Shown one piece after another: positions 30,775 to 41,688 of a stretch of DNA of 64,000 nucleotides. Every line of letters starts with the position of its first letter. The first letter of the stretch is position 1. The stretch lies in contig JASPKZ010007283.1 in the NCBI GenBank assembly GCA_030220185.1, positions 829,501 through 893,500 of the forward strand, read 5' to 3'. Origin of the DNA: Diploptera punctata. Its lineage: Eukaryota; Arthropoda; Insecta; Blattodea; Blaberidae. The position numbers were made by a program, and so were the translations under genes. The notes under the pieces were generated by a model that saw nothing but the letters and a program-made list of their open reading frames with translations, did not search any database and was not told the origin of the DNA.

Positions 30775-31085
30775 AGCAGACTGTAAATGCAGAGAGGTAC
30801 CGAAATTGCATTTTGACCCCATTTTTTCGTGAACTGACAGAAAAAGAGAAATCATATGGGTAGTTTCAATAAGATTCTGCTATTGCTCATCCAGCAGAGG
30901 AGTCCATGAATAAAATTAGGGAAATCTTTCAAGATAGAGTGATTAGTGCTGGTATATGGCTCTCTCGCTCCCCTGATCTAACGGTGTGTGATTTTTACTT
31001 GTGGGGTAACCGGAAAGGCAAAGTTTACGAGACAAATTCTTGCACATGGAGAAAACTAAAGCTATCTATATTTATGAAATTTAGT
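30775..31085 (+). pseudogene. mariner-family transposase, C-terminal fossil
   Basis: The plus strand reads VNAERYRNCILTPFFRELTE, then after a stop FQ-x-DSATAHPAEESMNKIR, EIFQDRVISAGIW, SRSPDLTVCDFYLWGN and KGKVYETNSCT. QDSATAH carries the second catalytic Asp and SPDLTVCDFYLWG the third. The N-terminal and first-Asp regions are not present. One stop and the decayed 3' end show that it is inactive. Confidence 0.75.
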
Positions 31086-31120
31086 TTTTATTATTTTATA
31101 TTACACCATTGAGGCTATAT

Positions 31121-31453
31121 TTTATTATAAATAAATTGTATATACCTTTTTTTCTTTTATATTTTTATACACCGTCTTCCTCAATATTTCTTTATCATTT
31201 TATGTATTTTATTCTTGTGAAGCTTTTCGAAAATTTTATTTTATCTTCATAACATTTGTTGTATTTGTTTATAAAATATAATAATATAATATATATAAAA
31301 TTTACAAATAAACAAATACAACAAATGTTATGAAGATGAAATAAAATTTTCGAAAAGCTTCACAAGAATAAAATACATACAATAATAAAGAAATATTGAG
31401 GAAGTTGGAGTGTGAAAATATAAAAAAGGTATATACAATTTATTTATAATAAA
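31121..31453. repeat. AT-rich palindrome, ~150-bp arms
   Basis: 31121-31272 and 31308-31453 are inverted copies around a 35-base AT spacer. Shared blocks include AAATTGTATATACC, AATATTTCTTTAT, GAAGCTTTTCGAAAATTTTA and AACATTTGTTGTATTTG. A few mismatches suggest moderate age. No coding sequence; the type is unknown foldback or MITE. Confidence 0.85.
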
Positions 31454-32792
31454 CTAAAGCAGCATATTAGAAATTAAATCGGAAACATTACAGTGACCCA
31501 ACTTAATCAAGTGAATCAGATTGTGCTTTCCCGATATAAAGCCTGTTTAGCCGAGGGTGAACGACATTTCCAGCATCTACTATAAGATAAGATTTTTGTA
31601 CATGTAGGAGTAAAGCCGGCTATGGCACATCCAACCGCGACAGGCAAAACGCCCGTTAGGTCATAAATGAAGAACCCTGTATTTAGATTATATAATGAAT
31701 CAGTTCGTGGCCTTCATAAATTGTGTTATTTATGTAAGCCAAAAGTGCACACAGTATACCACCCCTCTTATACCTGAGTGTGGCTTTCAAGATATCAACA
31801 ATCTCTCTCTCACAACCTACTATCTTAAAATCCTATTGACCATGTCATTTTTACCTTTACCTTCTGATTTACATGTTTTATTTATTTTTTACGTTTAGGT
31901 GGTATTCACATGATTGTTATTTATATTATTGATACATAATGCATTTCCAAATTCTGTTGTTATTTAAAATAAATGTAATTTAAAACATGTTTATAGATAT
32001 CTCCTTGAGTATCATGGACCCACAATGAAAAATATAAGGCGATAAAAAGTTTTTTTACCTGAATTTAATATCCTTCTATAGAATATTTTTAATCCAGGAT
32101 CTTTTAACGCTCTTCAGAAAGCATTTAATAGAGATAAATTTAAAAGTAAAATTTAAATTCATTTGAATTTTACAGCTTTTTCAATGAATATTTATTGTAA
32201 ATCACATCTCCTGTGTCCTGTATAATTTCAAAAGTTTCCTTTTGTGTAATTTCCGTTTCGTTAGCATAATTATGAGAATTTTATAGTTCATTTCGAAAGT
32301 ATATGCATGTGAAGAGAGGTAAAAGTAACTCAATTATAAAATCACATCTCTGCTTCTAATCAACCCCATTAGTATACTCTTTTGCATTAATTAACCCATT
32401 CGATTCAGGTTTAAATGCTCAATGCATTTTCCCAGAAACCGAATTTAATTTACCGTAAATTATGTTGTCGATTTTCAGATATTCAAAACAAACAAAAGAT
32501 AACGGTGCTTGAGATCACAATAAGGGTGAAGGCAAAACCACATTCCCCTACTATTCATGAATGTTAACAGAATATTACCCTGGAAAGGTATGCACAAAGT
32601 ATTGCAAAATATATAACAGCAGAGTTAAGTGAGGGTACCTCATCTTTTGAGACAAATGGGTTAAGGCTCATTTAGTTTTATTGTACATATATATATATAT
32701 ATATATGAAGTATTTTTTTAAAATATCTTAAACTATTCAGGCCGAATTAATTTATAATAATTGGATATTGAGGTATAGTTTTGTCGTCTTCT

Positions 32793-32838
<46 letters not shown>
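31454..32838. other. unassigned AT-rich sequence with TA microsatellites
   Basis: (TA)n at about 32688-32706 and 32799-32839. No coding frame or dispersed repeat recognised. Confidence 0.4.
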
Positions 32839-32841
<3 letters not shown>

Positions 32842-33130
32842 ATCCACAGTAATTCTGCCCGAGAGCAGGTCTTTCGCTGCAATCATAGCATTTTCATGCT
32901 ATGCCTGCAGGTTTACTAGGGAATTGTAGGTGTGGTAGCTTCCCGTTGCTTTCCACACCGGTTAAGGATGATGATGATGATGATGATGACCATATGATTT
33001 CGGGGACCGTTTGGGCCTTAAAGGTTTCCTGACATTTGTCTTACAGGTGAGGAAAAACCCCGATAAAAACCTCACCCAGAAGAACTGCCCCGTGACAAGG
33101 CAGCACGCTACCTCGAGATCACATCGGTGG

Positions 33131-33133
<3 letters not shown>
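32839..33133 (-). mobile_element. tRNA-derived SINE, family 1, between TA microsatellites
   Basis: A nearly complete minus-strand copy (ATCCATCCACAGTAATTCTG, GGTGTGGTAGCTTCCCG, ATGATGATGATG, CTTACAGGTGAGGAAAAACC). The head end is CTACCTCGAGATCACATC. It lacks part of the tRNA-like box B compared with 2417-2749. (TA)n runs abut both ends (32799-32839 and 33134-33163). Confidence 0.85.
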
Positions 33134-33163
<30 letters not shown>

Positions 33164-33166
<3 letters not shown>

Positions 33167-34333
33167 TGAAATATAAACTAAAAGTAGTCATTGTGTATAA
33201 ATTTTGCCTTAATAGTAGTTTACCTCTTTTTCCAACAAGTTTTTTGAAAGCTAGATTATGATTCAATTTCAATTTAAAATATTTCTTTTGTTATATAAAC
33301 TATTTTCGAAAACATAGTTTTTTAAGGATTATTTTACCGAATCTGCTACAGACGTTTCAGCATATAGCGAGTGAAGTGTCTTGAAATTGCACAGCCTTAC
33401 CGAGAAATATAGGCCTTATCTTAAGTTAGTTTACTAATGGAGCGGTAATGCAGGTATAACAGGCTGAAGAATTCTAAAAATGCATGTGAATTTTTAAAAG
33501 GAAACCATCTGCATTTAGGATAAAAACGTTTAGTAAATATCTAACGATTAGAATCAGATATATACATTAAAAAAATTAAAAGTTACTTTCTGCCTTCTTT
33601 TCACAATCTACTACGTTTTAATGCAGTTTCATTTCTAATATTATTTTCGGCTTCTCTATGCTTTATGTTTTCAAATGTTGCGTTATATTAGAATTATAAT
33701 GAGAAGTTTGTAATTCAGAACTAGATCATATTCTGCAAAAATGAACCTACCCTCAAATTTGAAGTACATGAGTTAATGCTACATTATTATTCCTCAGGTG
33801 TTGTTCCATATCGTGCAAAAAATATCAAAGCCACCGTCTGCATTCTTATGCCATTTATGCATCAACTAATAAAACACTAACAGAACATGCCACGTTATTT
33901 TTTCTGCATGAAGAACCAAACAACAAAAATGTATAACATCTCAGAACTAAAAAATATCTGAGTTACTATCTTTCTCATTAAATATAGAAGCTCATTGTTA
34001 TTCTGTTAATCGAAGTAATAAATAAATGTTTATTCATTTGTGAATTTTATTGACATTCAACTTTATTTGAATTTTTATCACTTATTATGTGTAGGATCAC
34101 TTACAAAAATACGTGAGGGGGCTCAATCAAAATGAGTCCACGTATGAATGTCTGAACATCGAAGACATTTTGGATTTTCCCGGTTGAGTTCAATCTCTAT
34201 TGGGAATGAAGCACTGCTGTTATAACAATACATAAAATAAATCTTAACGTCAATAAAAATACAAATGAAGGAAACAAATTGTGGATTTTTTTGTAAAATT
34301 ACTGTTTTGGTGAGAGATTGCAAGTGCGTAATA
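33164..34333. other. unassigned AT-rich sequence
   Basis: No coding sequence or repeat recognised. Confidence 0.3.
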
Positions 34334-35658
34334 ATTGCATTAGTATTAAAATAAATGAAGGTAGAGCAATAACAGCAAAAGTAAATATATGGTCACACGT
34401 AGAAATGCATTGTATAATGGAAATGGACAGCTAATGACAAATGAGGGAAATTTTGAGGATGTGGCTGAATTCAAATATCTAGGATCAATAATCACAAATA
34501 GGAATGAGATGCACAAAGAAATTAAACATAGGTTCAATTCTGGAAATGCGTGCTATTATGCAGTGCAGAGACTTTTGATGTCCCAACTCCTTTCAAAAAA
34601 CGTTAAGCTGAAAATATATAAAACTATTATTCTACCAGTTATATTATATGGGTGCGAAACATGGACTCTTACTTTAAGGGAGGAAATGAGATTACGGGTT
34701 TTTGAGAATAAAGTTCTTAGGAAAATGTTTGGACCAAAGAGAGATGAACAGACAGGTCAATGGAGAAGACTACATAACAATGAACTACATGGTCTTTATA
34801 GGAAGCCAGATATAGTAAGAACAGTTAAGTCTCGTAGACTGCGATGGGCAGGACATGTTGCGCGTATGGGGAATGAAAGACGTGCATGGAAGCTTCTTGT
34901 AGGAAAGCCAGAGGGAAAACGTCCAGTTGGTAGACCAAGAATGAGGTTGGAGAATAACATGAACTATGATTTGAGTGAAGTAGGTTATACAGGGAATGTT
35001 TGGAAGGCATTAGCTCAGAATAGGGATATATGGAGAGCTTATGTCCGCGCGGCCATGAACCTACGGGTTCGATAGTGCCAGTGAGTAAGTAAGTGAGTAA
35101 GTAAGTGAGTAAGTAAGTAAGTAAGAGCAATAACAGCAATGATGAATGGAGTCTTATGGAACAGACATGTAACCAGGAAAAATACGTTACAAAAATATAA
35201 TTCAATAGTGGGAACTACTGTCACATATGGAGCTGAAGTTTGGAAATTTAACAAAAACTTAGAACAAAAACTTATGTCGATGGAAATGGATTTCTTGAGG
35301 AGAGCAGCAAGATATTCAAAATTAGACAAAATAAGAAATACTGTCATAAGTAAAAAAATGAATATTGGTTATTCAATAGACCTAGTAGATTATATACGGT
35401 ATAAGCAATTAAATTGGTATGGGCACGTACGACGAATGCAAGAAGAAAGATTACCCAATAAATCATTGGAATGGTGTCCACCTGGAAGAAGGAGGAGAGG
35501 AAGACCTCGAAACTCGAGATTGCAGGAAATAAGAACTGGAATGAGGACTGGAGGACATGGATTAGATGGAGAGAGACGAGTGGAGAGAAAGATAAAACTT
35601 TAGGCACAGAAAGATGTGTAAACATTAAAATTCTGTATACAAATAAAAAATTAAAGTT
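34334..35658 (+). pseudogene. LINE C C-terminus, interrupted by LINE B
   Basis: The left part (34334-34378) reads SIKINEGRAITA. After the LINE B insertion the frame resumes at 35124 as RAITAMMNGVLWNRHVTRKN, IVGTTVTYGAEVWKFNKNLE, MEMDFLRRAARYSKLDKIRN, QLNWYGHVRRMQEERLPNKS and EWCPPGRRRRGRPRN, ending at 35603. This is the canonical LINE C-terminus (YGAEVW, FLRR-x-x, WYGHV-RM, PPGRR-RGRP). The 154-codon right part is open. RT is missing through 5' truncation. Confidence 0.8.
34379..35123 (+). mobile_element. LINE B 3' end with 16-bp duplication
   Basis: Flanked by a perfect 16-bp duplication, AGAGCAATAACAGCAA (34363-34378 and 35124-35139), inside LINE C. It contains an intact 228-codon frame (34389-35075), the best preserved LINE B C-terminus here. 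Key segments are NGNGQLMTNEGNFEDVAEFK, GSIITNRNEMHKEIKH, ILYGCETWTLTLREEMRL, RRLRWAGHVARMGNERRAW, PVGRPRMR and the terminal AAMNLRVR. The 3' flank is GTGCCAGT plus (GTAA/GTGA)n to 35123. The intact frame, long duplication and long tail suggest a recent 5'-truncated insertion. Confidence 0.92.
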
Positions 35659-35752
35659 TTGATACATTATAAGGTCTAATAAAACCTTATGTGCGAAAAA
35701 AATTGCAGTCTCCTTAACAAATTCACGGTAAATCATTAACTCAAAAGCAGGA

Positions 35753-35868
35753 GTTGGTAAATATAATTCATTAAAGAGCGAGGTGAAACACGACTATCAT
35801 TGGTTGTAAAACAAAATTAATTAAACATGATTGATCATTGACTCCCACTTGTGGCATGGGTTAAAAAT
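35753..35868 (+). repeat. dispersed repeat R, 3' end only
   Basis: It shares GAAACACGACTATCATTGGT and CATTGACTCCCACTTGTGGC with the R copies; only the last ~110 bases are recognisable. Confidence 0.6.
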
Positions 35869-36535
35869 CAAATGAAACACATGTTCCACAATCCCAGGAA
35901 ATCGGACGATTAGGAGTGGAGGTTTTCTTGGAACCCAACATTTGAAAATAACTCGTTTGTTCGAAATTACTGTTTGTTTGTAACGAAACTGTCTATATAG
36001 GGGTGAGGTGGGGGAACTCCGATCACGATTTTATTCATAAACCACTATTATAATCAAATTCTGCATGTAGTTGGTATCTTCTGCGAAGTGTCTCAAGCAT
36101 TGTGCACAACGCTAATGCTAGTCGAGGAATACTTTGCAGTATGGTGTACATTTTGCATTTATATAGACTACTTGGTCTAAGCAAGCTAAGCTGATATATG
36201 CCAGGTACGTCAGATATTTACCAATTTTTTTTTCAGATTGCGATAACAGGATGGATATTAATAAGAAATAATTACTTACAATTTCAACATAGAACTCCAA
36301 TACGCACTGATGCCTAATTATTTGCAACATGGCACACTGAAGTGATTGCGATCAATAACTATTCGAAATCACCCCGAGTGGTAGAACTGTTAAAATATAT
36401 CTTATTTTTATTATTAACGTTCAAAGAATACAATTAAGCACCAGAAGGAAGATATGTGTTGTGATGTAAGCGCACTTCATGTTCAGAATGAACTGATGCA
36501 GAGTGCACTGGATATGACACAACAAATAATTACCA
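35869..36535. other. unassigned sequence
   Basis: Nothing specific. GCATGTAGTTGG and CAAGCATTGTGC near 36070-36105 only loosely recall the 811/8924 repeat. Confidence 0.3.
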
Positions 36536-37509
36536 TACGTAATTCCACGAGTGATTTCCAATTTATCTAGAGAATTTGGAAATCAAGAGTGGCATTTGTT
36601 AGGACAATTTAACGAATAAAGTTAATCTGTTTACTAAGAAATCATTATATAACTATGGTTATTTTAAAATATTTATATATTTAATGTAAACGGCGATGTT
36701 TGAAAACAAATGAGAAACGATTGGTATGCTTAATTTGCTACTTTTTTTTCATCACTGCAACCAGATCATAATATTATTTATTTCCAAACGATCGCAATAT
36801 TGTAAGAATGCAACCTAGTGGAGAAATGTATAACCAACGTTATAGGTATTATTTAATTTCTGATGTCCTATGATGTAAATACGTCAATTATATTTTTCTG
36901 CAACGTCATTTCCTGGAAAATAATTCGTTTAAGAAAGTGCAAACAGTGGTTTATTTTTTTGTGGTATAATAAATTGTTACAAATGTTTTTTTTATATTAT
37001 CTCTCGCATGCTCTTTCTGCTGACATTCATGCACTATATATACAATCAAGTAGCCGCATTTCTTAGAGAGTCAGTCACTGCAAAATAATGCTCTGTCCTA
37101 TTCAGAATGTTAAAAAGGAGGTGCTTTCTTTATTATGATAAACTTTCATCATCATCATCCGGTATTATGGCAGCTGCCGCCGTCTTCCGGAAACCAAACG
37201 CCATTCCTCTCTGTCCATCTATTGATCTTCCTCCATTCCCCTGATATTCATAGCTGCTTGTACCCCTTCTATCCAAGTTTTCTTCGGTTTTCCTCTCTTC
37301 CTCCTTTCCATTGGGACCCATTCCATAACAATTTTTGGCAATCTTTGCTCTGGCATTCTTTTGACATGGCTAAACCACTGTAATCTTTTGTTTTCTATAC
37401 GATAAACTTTAGTTGGTAAATTCTAGGCGAAACACGACTGTGATTGGTTGTAAATAAAAAATCATTGAAATATGATTGGTCACTGACTCCCATTTGGGGC
37501 ATGAGTTTC
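36536..37509 (+). repeat. dispersed repeat R, copy 3, with LINE J inserted
   Basis: It aligns with copy 2 throughout. It starts TAATTCCACGAGTGATTTCC and ends CATTTGGGGCATGAG. It lacks the ~40-base internal hairpin near the 5' end that copies 1 and 2 have. A LINE end is inserted at 37147-37400. Confidence 0.8.
37147..37400 (-). pseudogene. LINE J 3' end
   Basis: Flanked by GATAAACTTT at 37137-37146 and 37401-37410. On the minus strand it reads RIENKRLQWF-x-HVKRMPEQ, RLPKIVMEWVPMERRKRGKP and KKTWIEGVQAAM. A stop follows, then the end of the frame and a (GAT)n tail. The W-x-HVKRM, MEW-P-x-x-RR-RGKP motif order is a LINE C-terminus. Only the last ~85 residues are present. Confidence 0.8.
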
Positions 37510-39060
37510 TCTGTAATTTATGTTCACACAGACAGTATCGTCTGCATTTTTTGCGTGTTTCAACTTTTTCTTTAGCTTTCAATAAGGTGATCGTAATTAC
37601 CCAAATGCCGGGGAACTCCGATCAAACTCAGGTAATAGAATAAACATATTTTTAGGTTGTTGATAGTAATTTGTATTTTGTATGTATACCTAATTAGTAA
37701 TAGAACAATAAACCATTCTCTCATTCACTTTTTTTAATTCCTTTTTTTTTACGAATAATATTACAGTTATGTGACTAATTGCTGAAGTGATCAACATTCC
37801 CGCAATTCATCCTATGTTTAATTAAGAAATTGAAGATATATTCTGTATCCAGGGAAATTGAACCATAAATTCGACTTGTTGAGGAATTTGCTTAGTTTAC
37901 GTGCGAAACGGACTTTGTTATATCATCCCTGGTTTGAAGAACAGTCTGTCACTCTGAAACCAAGCGAATCTGTTATCCAACTTTGTTCATTTAGTGATGC
38001 TTACTTAATCCTACGTATACAGTTTTGCCACGAGAAACAACAAACCAGCCGCTAGAGCTATTTTTTTTTAACTTTCTGGCAAATCCCTACATCAAATGGT
38101 AGGATTTCATTTATTTTTGGATCATATATTCCTGTCTTGTTTCAGTGGATGGAAATAATGAAAGAGGATGAACGGACGTGGACTATCCTCTCTATTATTA
38201 CGTGAAACCTGACTTTTATTGAATACAAACCTAGTTTGTCTCATACAAGCTCATAATATGCAGTCTGTAGCTGGGCCCTAGTTTACAGACGATTTCATCT
38301 TTCTTTGAGTATACCACTCGTAGATAACTATAAACATCAATGCTTTTAAACTATAGCTAATCTCTCTTTTAATATTATGAACGACTGATCATGAGGGGAC
38401 TGGGAATGTGCTCTACAGCATCCAAATCTCAGATTCGAGCTAATTAAAAGACAGCCAATCGAGTCGTAAATAACATACATCAAGATTTTAACTAAAACTA
38501 CTGTAATTAAAGATTGTATGAAAAATCAAACAATACAATTAGCTGTCGAATTTGAATATAAACTTAATAAATAGAAAACAATGAACAGTCGTTAATTAAA
38601 CATAACAAAGTATACAACATAATAATTTCTTACTTTCTTCACTATCGTACTTACAGTTCTTCATTCATACAAACTAAATTAATAACGTCCTTCTAACAGC
38701 TTATTCTAGAACTCAAAATGAACAGTCCTCGGCCAGGGATCTTTACTTCGACTGTTAATGATACCAGTCTCTGCGTCTCGGACGAAAGTATCAGCGCACA
38801 CCAAACCGCGCCGATGACGTAAGGAAAAGGAGTAGAAGGGGATGAGAAGGGAAGGAACGAGCACAGAACACAGTCTTTGATAACCACAGAGGATAAACAA
38901 AGTACATCACAGTACGTCAATGGCAGTAAATTTTCGTCATCACGGCACAAGGAGACATGAAGATACCGAGATAATGAAGGTTTTGTAAAAAAACTCAATC
39001 CCCGAACGGTGACACGCGAATTAAGACCTATAGACCTAACTAAAATATGAAATTTTTTCT
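37510..39060. other. unassigned sequence
   Basis: No recognised protein. The antisense 101-codon frame at 38998-38693 has no known motif. A GCCGCTAGAGC-TTTTT motif at 38049-38070 belongs to the old recurrent repeat noted elsewhere. Confidence 0.3.
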
Positions 39061-39061
39061 A

Positions 39062-39740
39062 TTAACTCACTGGCACTATCGAACCCGGAGATTTATGGTT
39101 GCGCGGACCTAAACTCTCCAAACATCCCTCTCCTGAGCTAATGTCTTCCAATCATCTTCTGTATAATATACTTACCTCAAATCATTGTTAATGTTGTTCT
39201 TCTACCTCATTCTTCGCCTACCAACTAGGCGTTTTCCCCCTGGTTTTCTTAAAAAAATTCATGCCCCTCTTTCATTCATCATTAATGTCGCGTGTCCTGC
39301 CCAACGCAGTCTATGATACTTAACTGTTATTGTATCTGGTTTCCTATGAAGAACATGTAGCTCACAGTTAAGTAGTCTTCTCCATTCACATGTCTGTTCA
39401 TCTCTCTTTGGTCCAAACATTTTCCCAAGAACTTTATTCTCAAATAATTGTAGCCTAATATGTTCTTCCCCCTTTAAAAAAGATTCCATGTTTCACATCC
39501 ATATAATATGACTGGGAGAACAACATATATATTTTCAGTTTAATTTTTTTTAACACGTTGGGACGATAAGAGTCCTTGTAATGCATAATAGGATGCATTT
39601 CCAGAATAGAGCCTATTATTGTGAATCTCATTCCTGTTTATAATTATTGTTCCTAGATATTTGAATTCAACCACGTATTCAAAAGTTCCCTAATTTTTCA
39701 TTAACTGTCTACTTCTATTACATAATAATATGGCCATTAC
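39062..39740 (-). pseudogene. LINE B, decayed 3' end
   Basis: On the minus strand it covers the LINE B C-terminus from the EFKYLGTI segment to NLRVR: VFENKVLGKMFGPKRDEQ, RLRWAGHATLMMNERGA and GKRLVGRRRMR-type sequence. It starts after TTAACTCACTGGCACTATCG. Frameshifts and stops are frequent. Confidence 0.8.
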
Positions 39741-40574
39741 GTGATCCTTGTTTTCACATTTTCGTATTTCGTTCCCTACTCACTATTTATTTTCCTGTGG
39801 ATGTAAGAATTAATAGAGAGTCCATTTAGTTGAAATTTAAAATAATGAACACGTGCCACATTGACGATACTTTAATTCCACCCCTCTATAAAAAAGGACC
39901 ATCCTAATGACTATGGGTATTTAGTTTCATTGGTGTCTCTTTTAGTATTTTTTTTTTATTTTCAGTTATTTTTTTCCAGTTGTAATTTTGAAATTATAAT
40001 TATTCGTGACACAATATATAGTTTTTTGGATTATGTAACAGATACCTGGATTAAATTTCGAACTCCATTGCAATACATTCGTTGAGAGGGCACGTGGTAG
40101 TGCTTGATAGCGATTATAAAAGAAGAATTAAATTCTTCTATTGAATTGAATCCAGTTTGTAAGAAAATATGTGTGCATGTGAGATTTACTCACCCTTGAA
40201 ATTGGCAGTCACTGTAAGTAGAGTTGTTGGATTTTTTCCCCTTCTTGATGGATGTTAAAAGCCTCTGAAACATGCTTTGATTACTAGATGTTTTAACATG
40301 GATTGCATTACGCGCCTTCTTAATTAAATACGAAGAATTAATTTATCGGGCGCCATCTCATTCCTCTAGCGTGGATAGCTTATACTTGGCTGAGCAGATG
40401 AATTCTGTCAATTGTAATCACATTATCTCCCAGCTTTAACTGGCCACAGCCACATTGAATTGAAAACTCAATGCTTTAAAATGATGCAGTATTTTAAGGG
40501 GAGACGATTGTCAATTGTAACTCACGTCTAAAAAGTATGATTTGATTCCAATTACCGGACAACTGTAATGATGC
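39741..40574. other. unassigned AT-rich sequence
   Basis: No gene or repeat recognised. Confidence 0.3.
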
Positions 40575-40830
40575 ATTTAGCGGACATATTAGACATAAGA
40601 AATGGAGGATAGAACACACATTAACGAAGAGGATTTATGTATGGAATCCAAGCGGAAGTAGGAAGAGTAAAAAGTCGAAACTTAGTCACAAGCAGCAGTC
40701 AGAAAAAAGGGATAAAACAGTTTTGGAATGTGGAAAAATAGAAAGGATTGGAGATTGGCTGTAGAATCTTGGAATCTTGAAATTGGCACAAGAATAATGT
40801 CAATGACATCGTAAAACCAGATAATATATT
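40575..40830 (+). pseudogene. possible LINE C-terminal fossil
   Basis: Frames in this block contain GHIRHKKWRIEHTLTKR, then WNPSGSRKSKKSK and, in another frame, WRLAVESWNLEIGTR. The series GH-x-x-R-x-x-x-x-I-x-x-x-A-x-x-WNP-G-RKRGRP is a LINE C-terminus type in insects. Decay is heavy and the call is tentative. Confidence 0.35.
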
Positions 40831-40835
40831 AAGTC

Positions 40836-41212
40836 GGCCGGAGTGATTTAGTGGTTATATTCCTTGCCTCCAGTCCCGAGGGTCGCAGGTTCAAACCTGG
40901 TCGGGGTCGATGGATTTTTTAGGATGAAACATTCAAGGGACTAGTCGTCCGGGAAGGACTTTATGCTGTAGGTCCCAAGTCTGATGATTTTCAGGTTCGT
41001 AAAAGAACCGCAAGAATGAGTAAAAATGCCTGTATGCAAAATTTAACCATTCTTTATCCAACCAAGTAAAACAAGTCTCATAGATGCCTCATTGAGACAA
41101 TGTGCTAACCACATGTCACCTGTTGACATCTGTAGGTAAATAAGTGTAAGTACATAAAGTTTGATTAAGAAATTCCCGCTAGGGAGCACCCGTCTCCCCA
41201 AGTGGGATGTGT
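40836..41212 (+). mobile_element. tRNA-derived SINE, family 2
   Basis: The head is GGCCGGAGTGATTTAGTGG (box A) and GGTTCAAACCTGG (box B), followed by GGGTCGATGGATTTTTTAGG. The body has CGTCCGGGAAGGACTTTA and a 3' region CACCCGTCTCCCCAAGTGGG. It is among the better preserved family 2 copies. Confidence 0.82.
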
Positions 41213-41242
41213 GGGATACATATGGTATGATAACAAAATGAA

Positions 41243-41313
41243 TGCCTGGACGGGATTCGAACCCGGAACTCTGAGTCTGTACGTCAGCGTGTTATCCATT
41301 ACACCACCAGGCG
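41243..41313 (-). tRNA. tRNA-like module 1, ACA at the anticodon position
   Basis: The reverse complement folds as a cloverleaf. The acceptor GCCTGG pairs with CCAGGC, the D-arm GTG with CAC, and the anticodon arm CTGAC/CTCAG has one mismatch and loop GTACAGA. The T-arm is CGGG-TTCGAAT-CCCG. ACA at 34-36 would read Cys UGU, an unusual anticodon. Module 2 is its mirror image 60 bases away. It is more likely a mobile tRNA-derived module than a working gene. Confidence 0.4.
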
Positions 41314-41372
41314 AATCCAATTCAAACACTTATTTTTCTTATATATGTATACATAAGTGTTTGAATTGGATT

Positions 41373-41443
41373 CGCCTGGTGGTGTAATGGATATCACGCT
41401 GAGGTACAGACTCAGAGTTCCGGGTTCGAATCCCGTCCAGGCA
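41373..41443 (+). tRNA. tRNA-like module 2, best-folding copy
   Basis: Cloverleaf by eye: acceptor 41373-41379 with 41437-41443 (6 of 7 pairs), D stem 82-84 with 95-97, and a perfect 5-bp anticodon stem CTGAG/CTCAG with loop GTACAGA (U33 and a purine at 37). The T stem has 4 of 5 pairs around TTCGAAT. Box A is GTGTAATGGAT and box B is GGTTCGAATCC. A TTTTT run follows at 41449, suitable as a pol III terminator. ACA at 34-36 is atypical. The flanks (AATAAAT and TTATCATACCAT) are inverted around it, and two further copies lie nearby. Confidence 0.45.
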
Positions 41444-41503
41444 TTTATTTTTCTTATCATACCATATTAAGCTTGCATTGCTCAATGTTAAACATTTAAT
41501 TAT

Positions 41504-41540
<37 letters not shown>

Positions 41541-41558
41541 TATGATAAGAAAAATAAA

Positions 41559-41629
41559 TGCCTGGACGGGATTCGAACCCGGATCTCTGAGTCTGTACCT
41601 CAGTGTGATATCCATTACACCACCAGGCG
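41559..41629 (-). tRNA. tRNA-like module 3
   Basis: Reverse complement of the same cloverleaf with two substitutions relative to module 2. The anticodon stem is perfect and the loop is GTACAGA again. It is flanked on the left by a TA microsatellite plus ATGGTATGATAAG and on the right by TTATTTTTCTTATATATG. Confidence 0.4.
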
Positions 41630-41688
41630 AATCCAATTCAAACATTTATTTTTCTTATATATGTATTATATTCTCATATATATATACA

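Larger units (their letters stand above)
41222..41466. repeat. foldback of two tRNA-like modules
   Basis: 41222-41331 and 41354-41466 are inverted copies (ATGGTATGATAA through the tRNA-like sequence and CGAATCCAATTCAAACACTTA) around 22 bases. 41448-41512 is shared, inverted, with 18111-18177. Confidence 0.85.

Noticed and set aside
35039..35347. 102-codon antisense frame with LLTHLLT repeats
   Set aside because: Antisense translation of the LINE B (GTAA)n tail.
38693..38998. 101-codon antisense frame
   Set aside because: No similarity or conserved pattern; an overlapping second frame is equally open, as expected by chance in a GC-richer patch.
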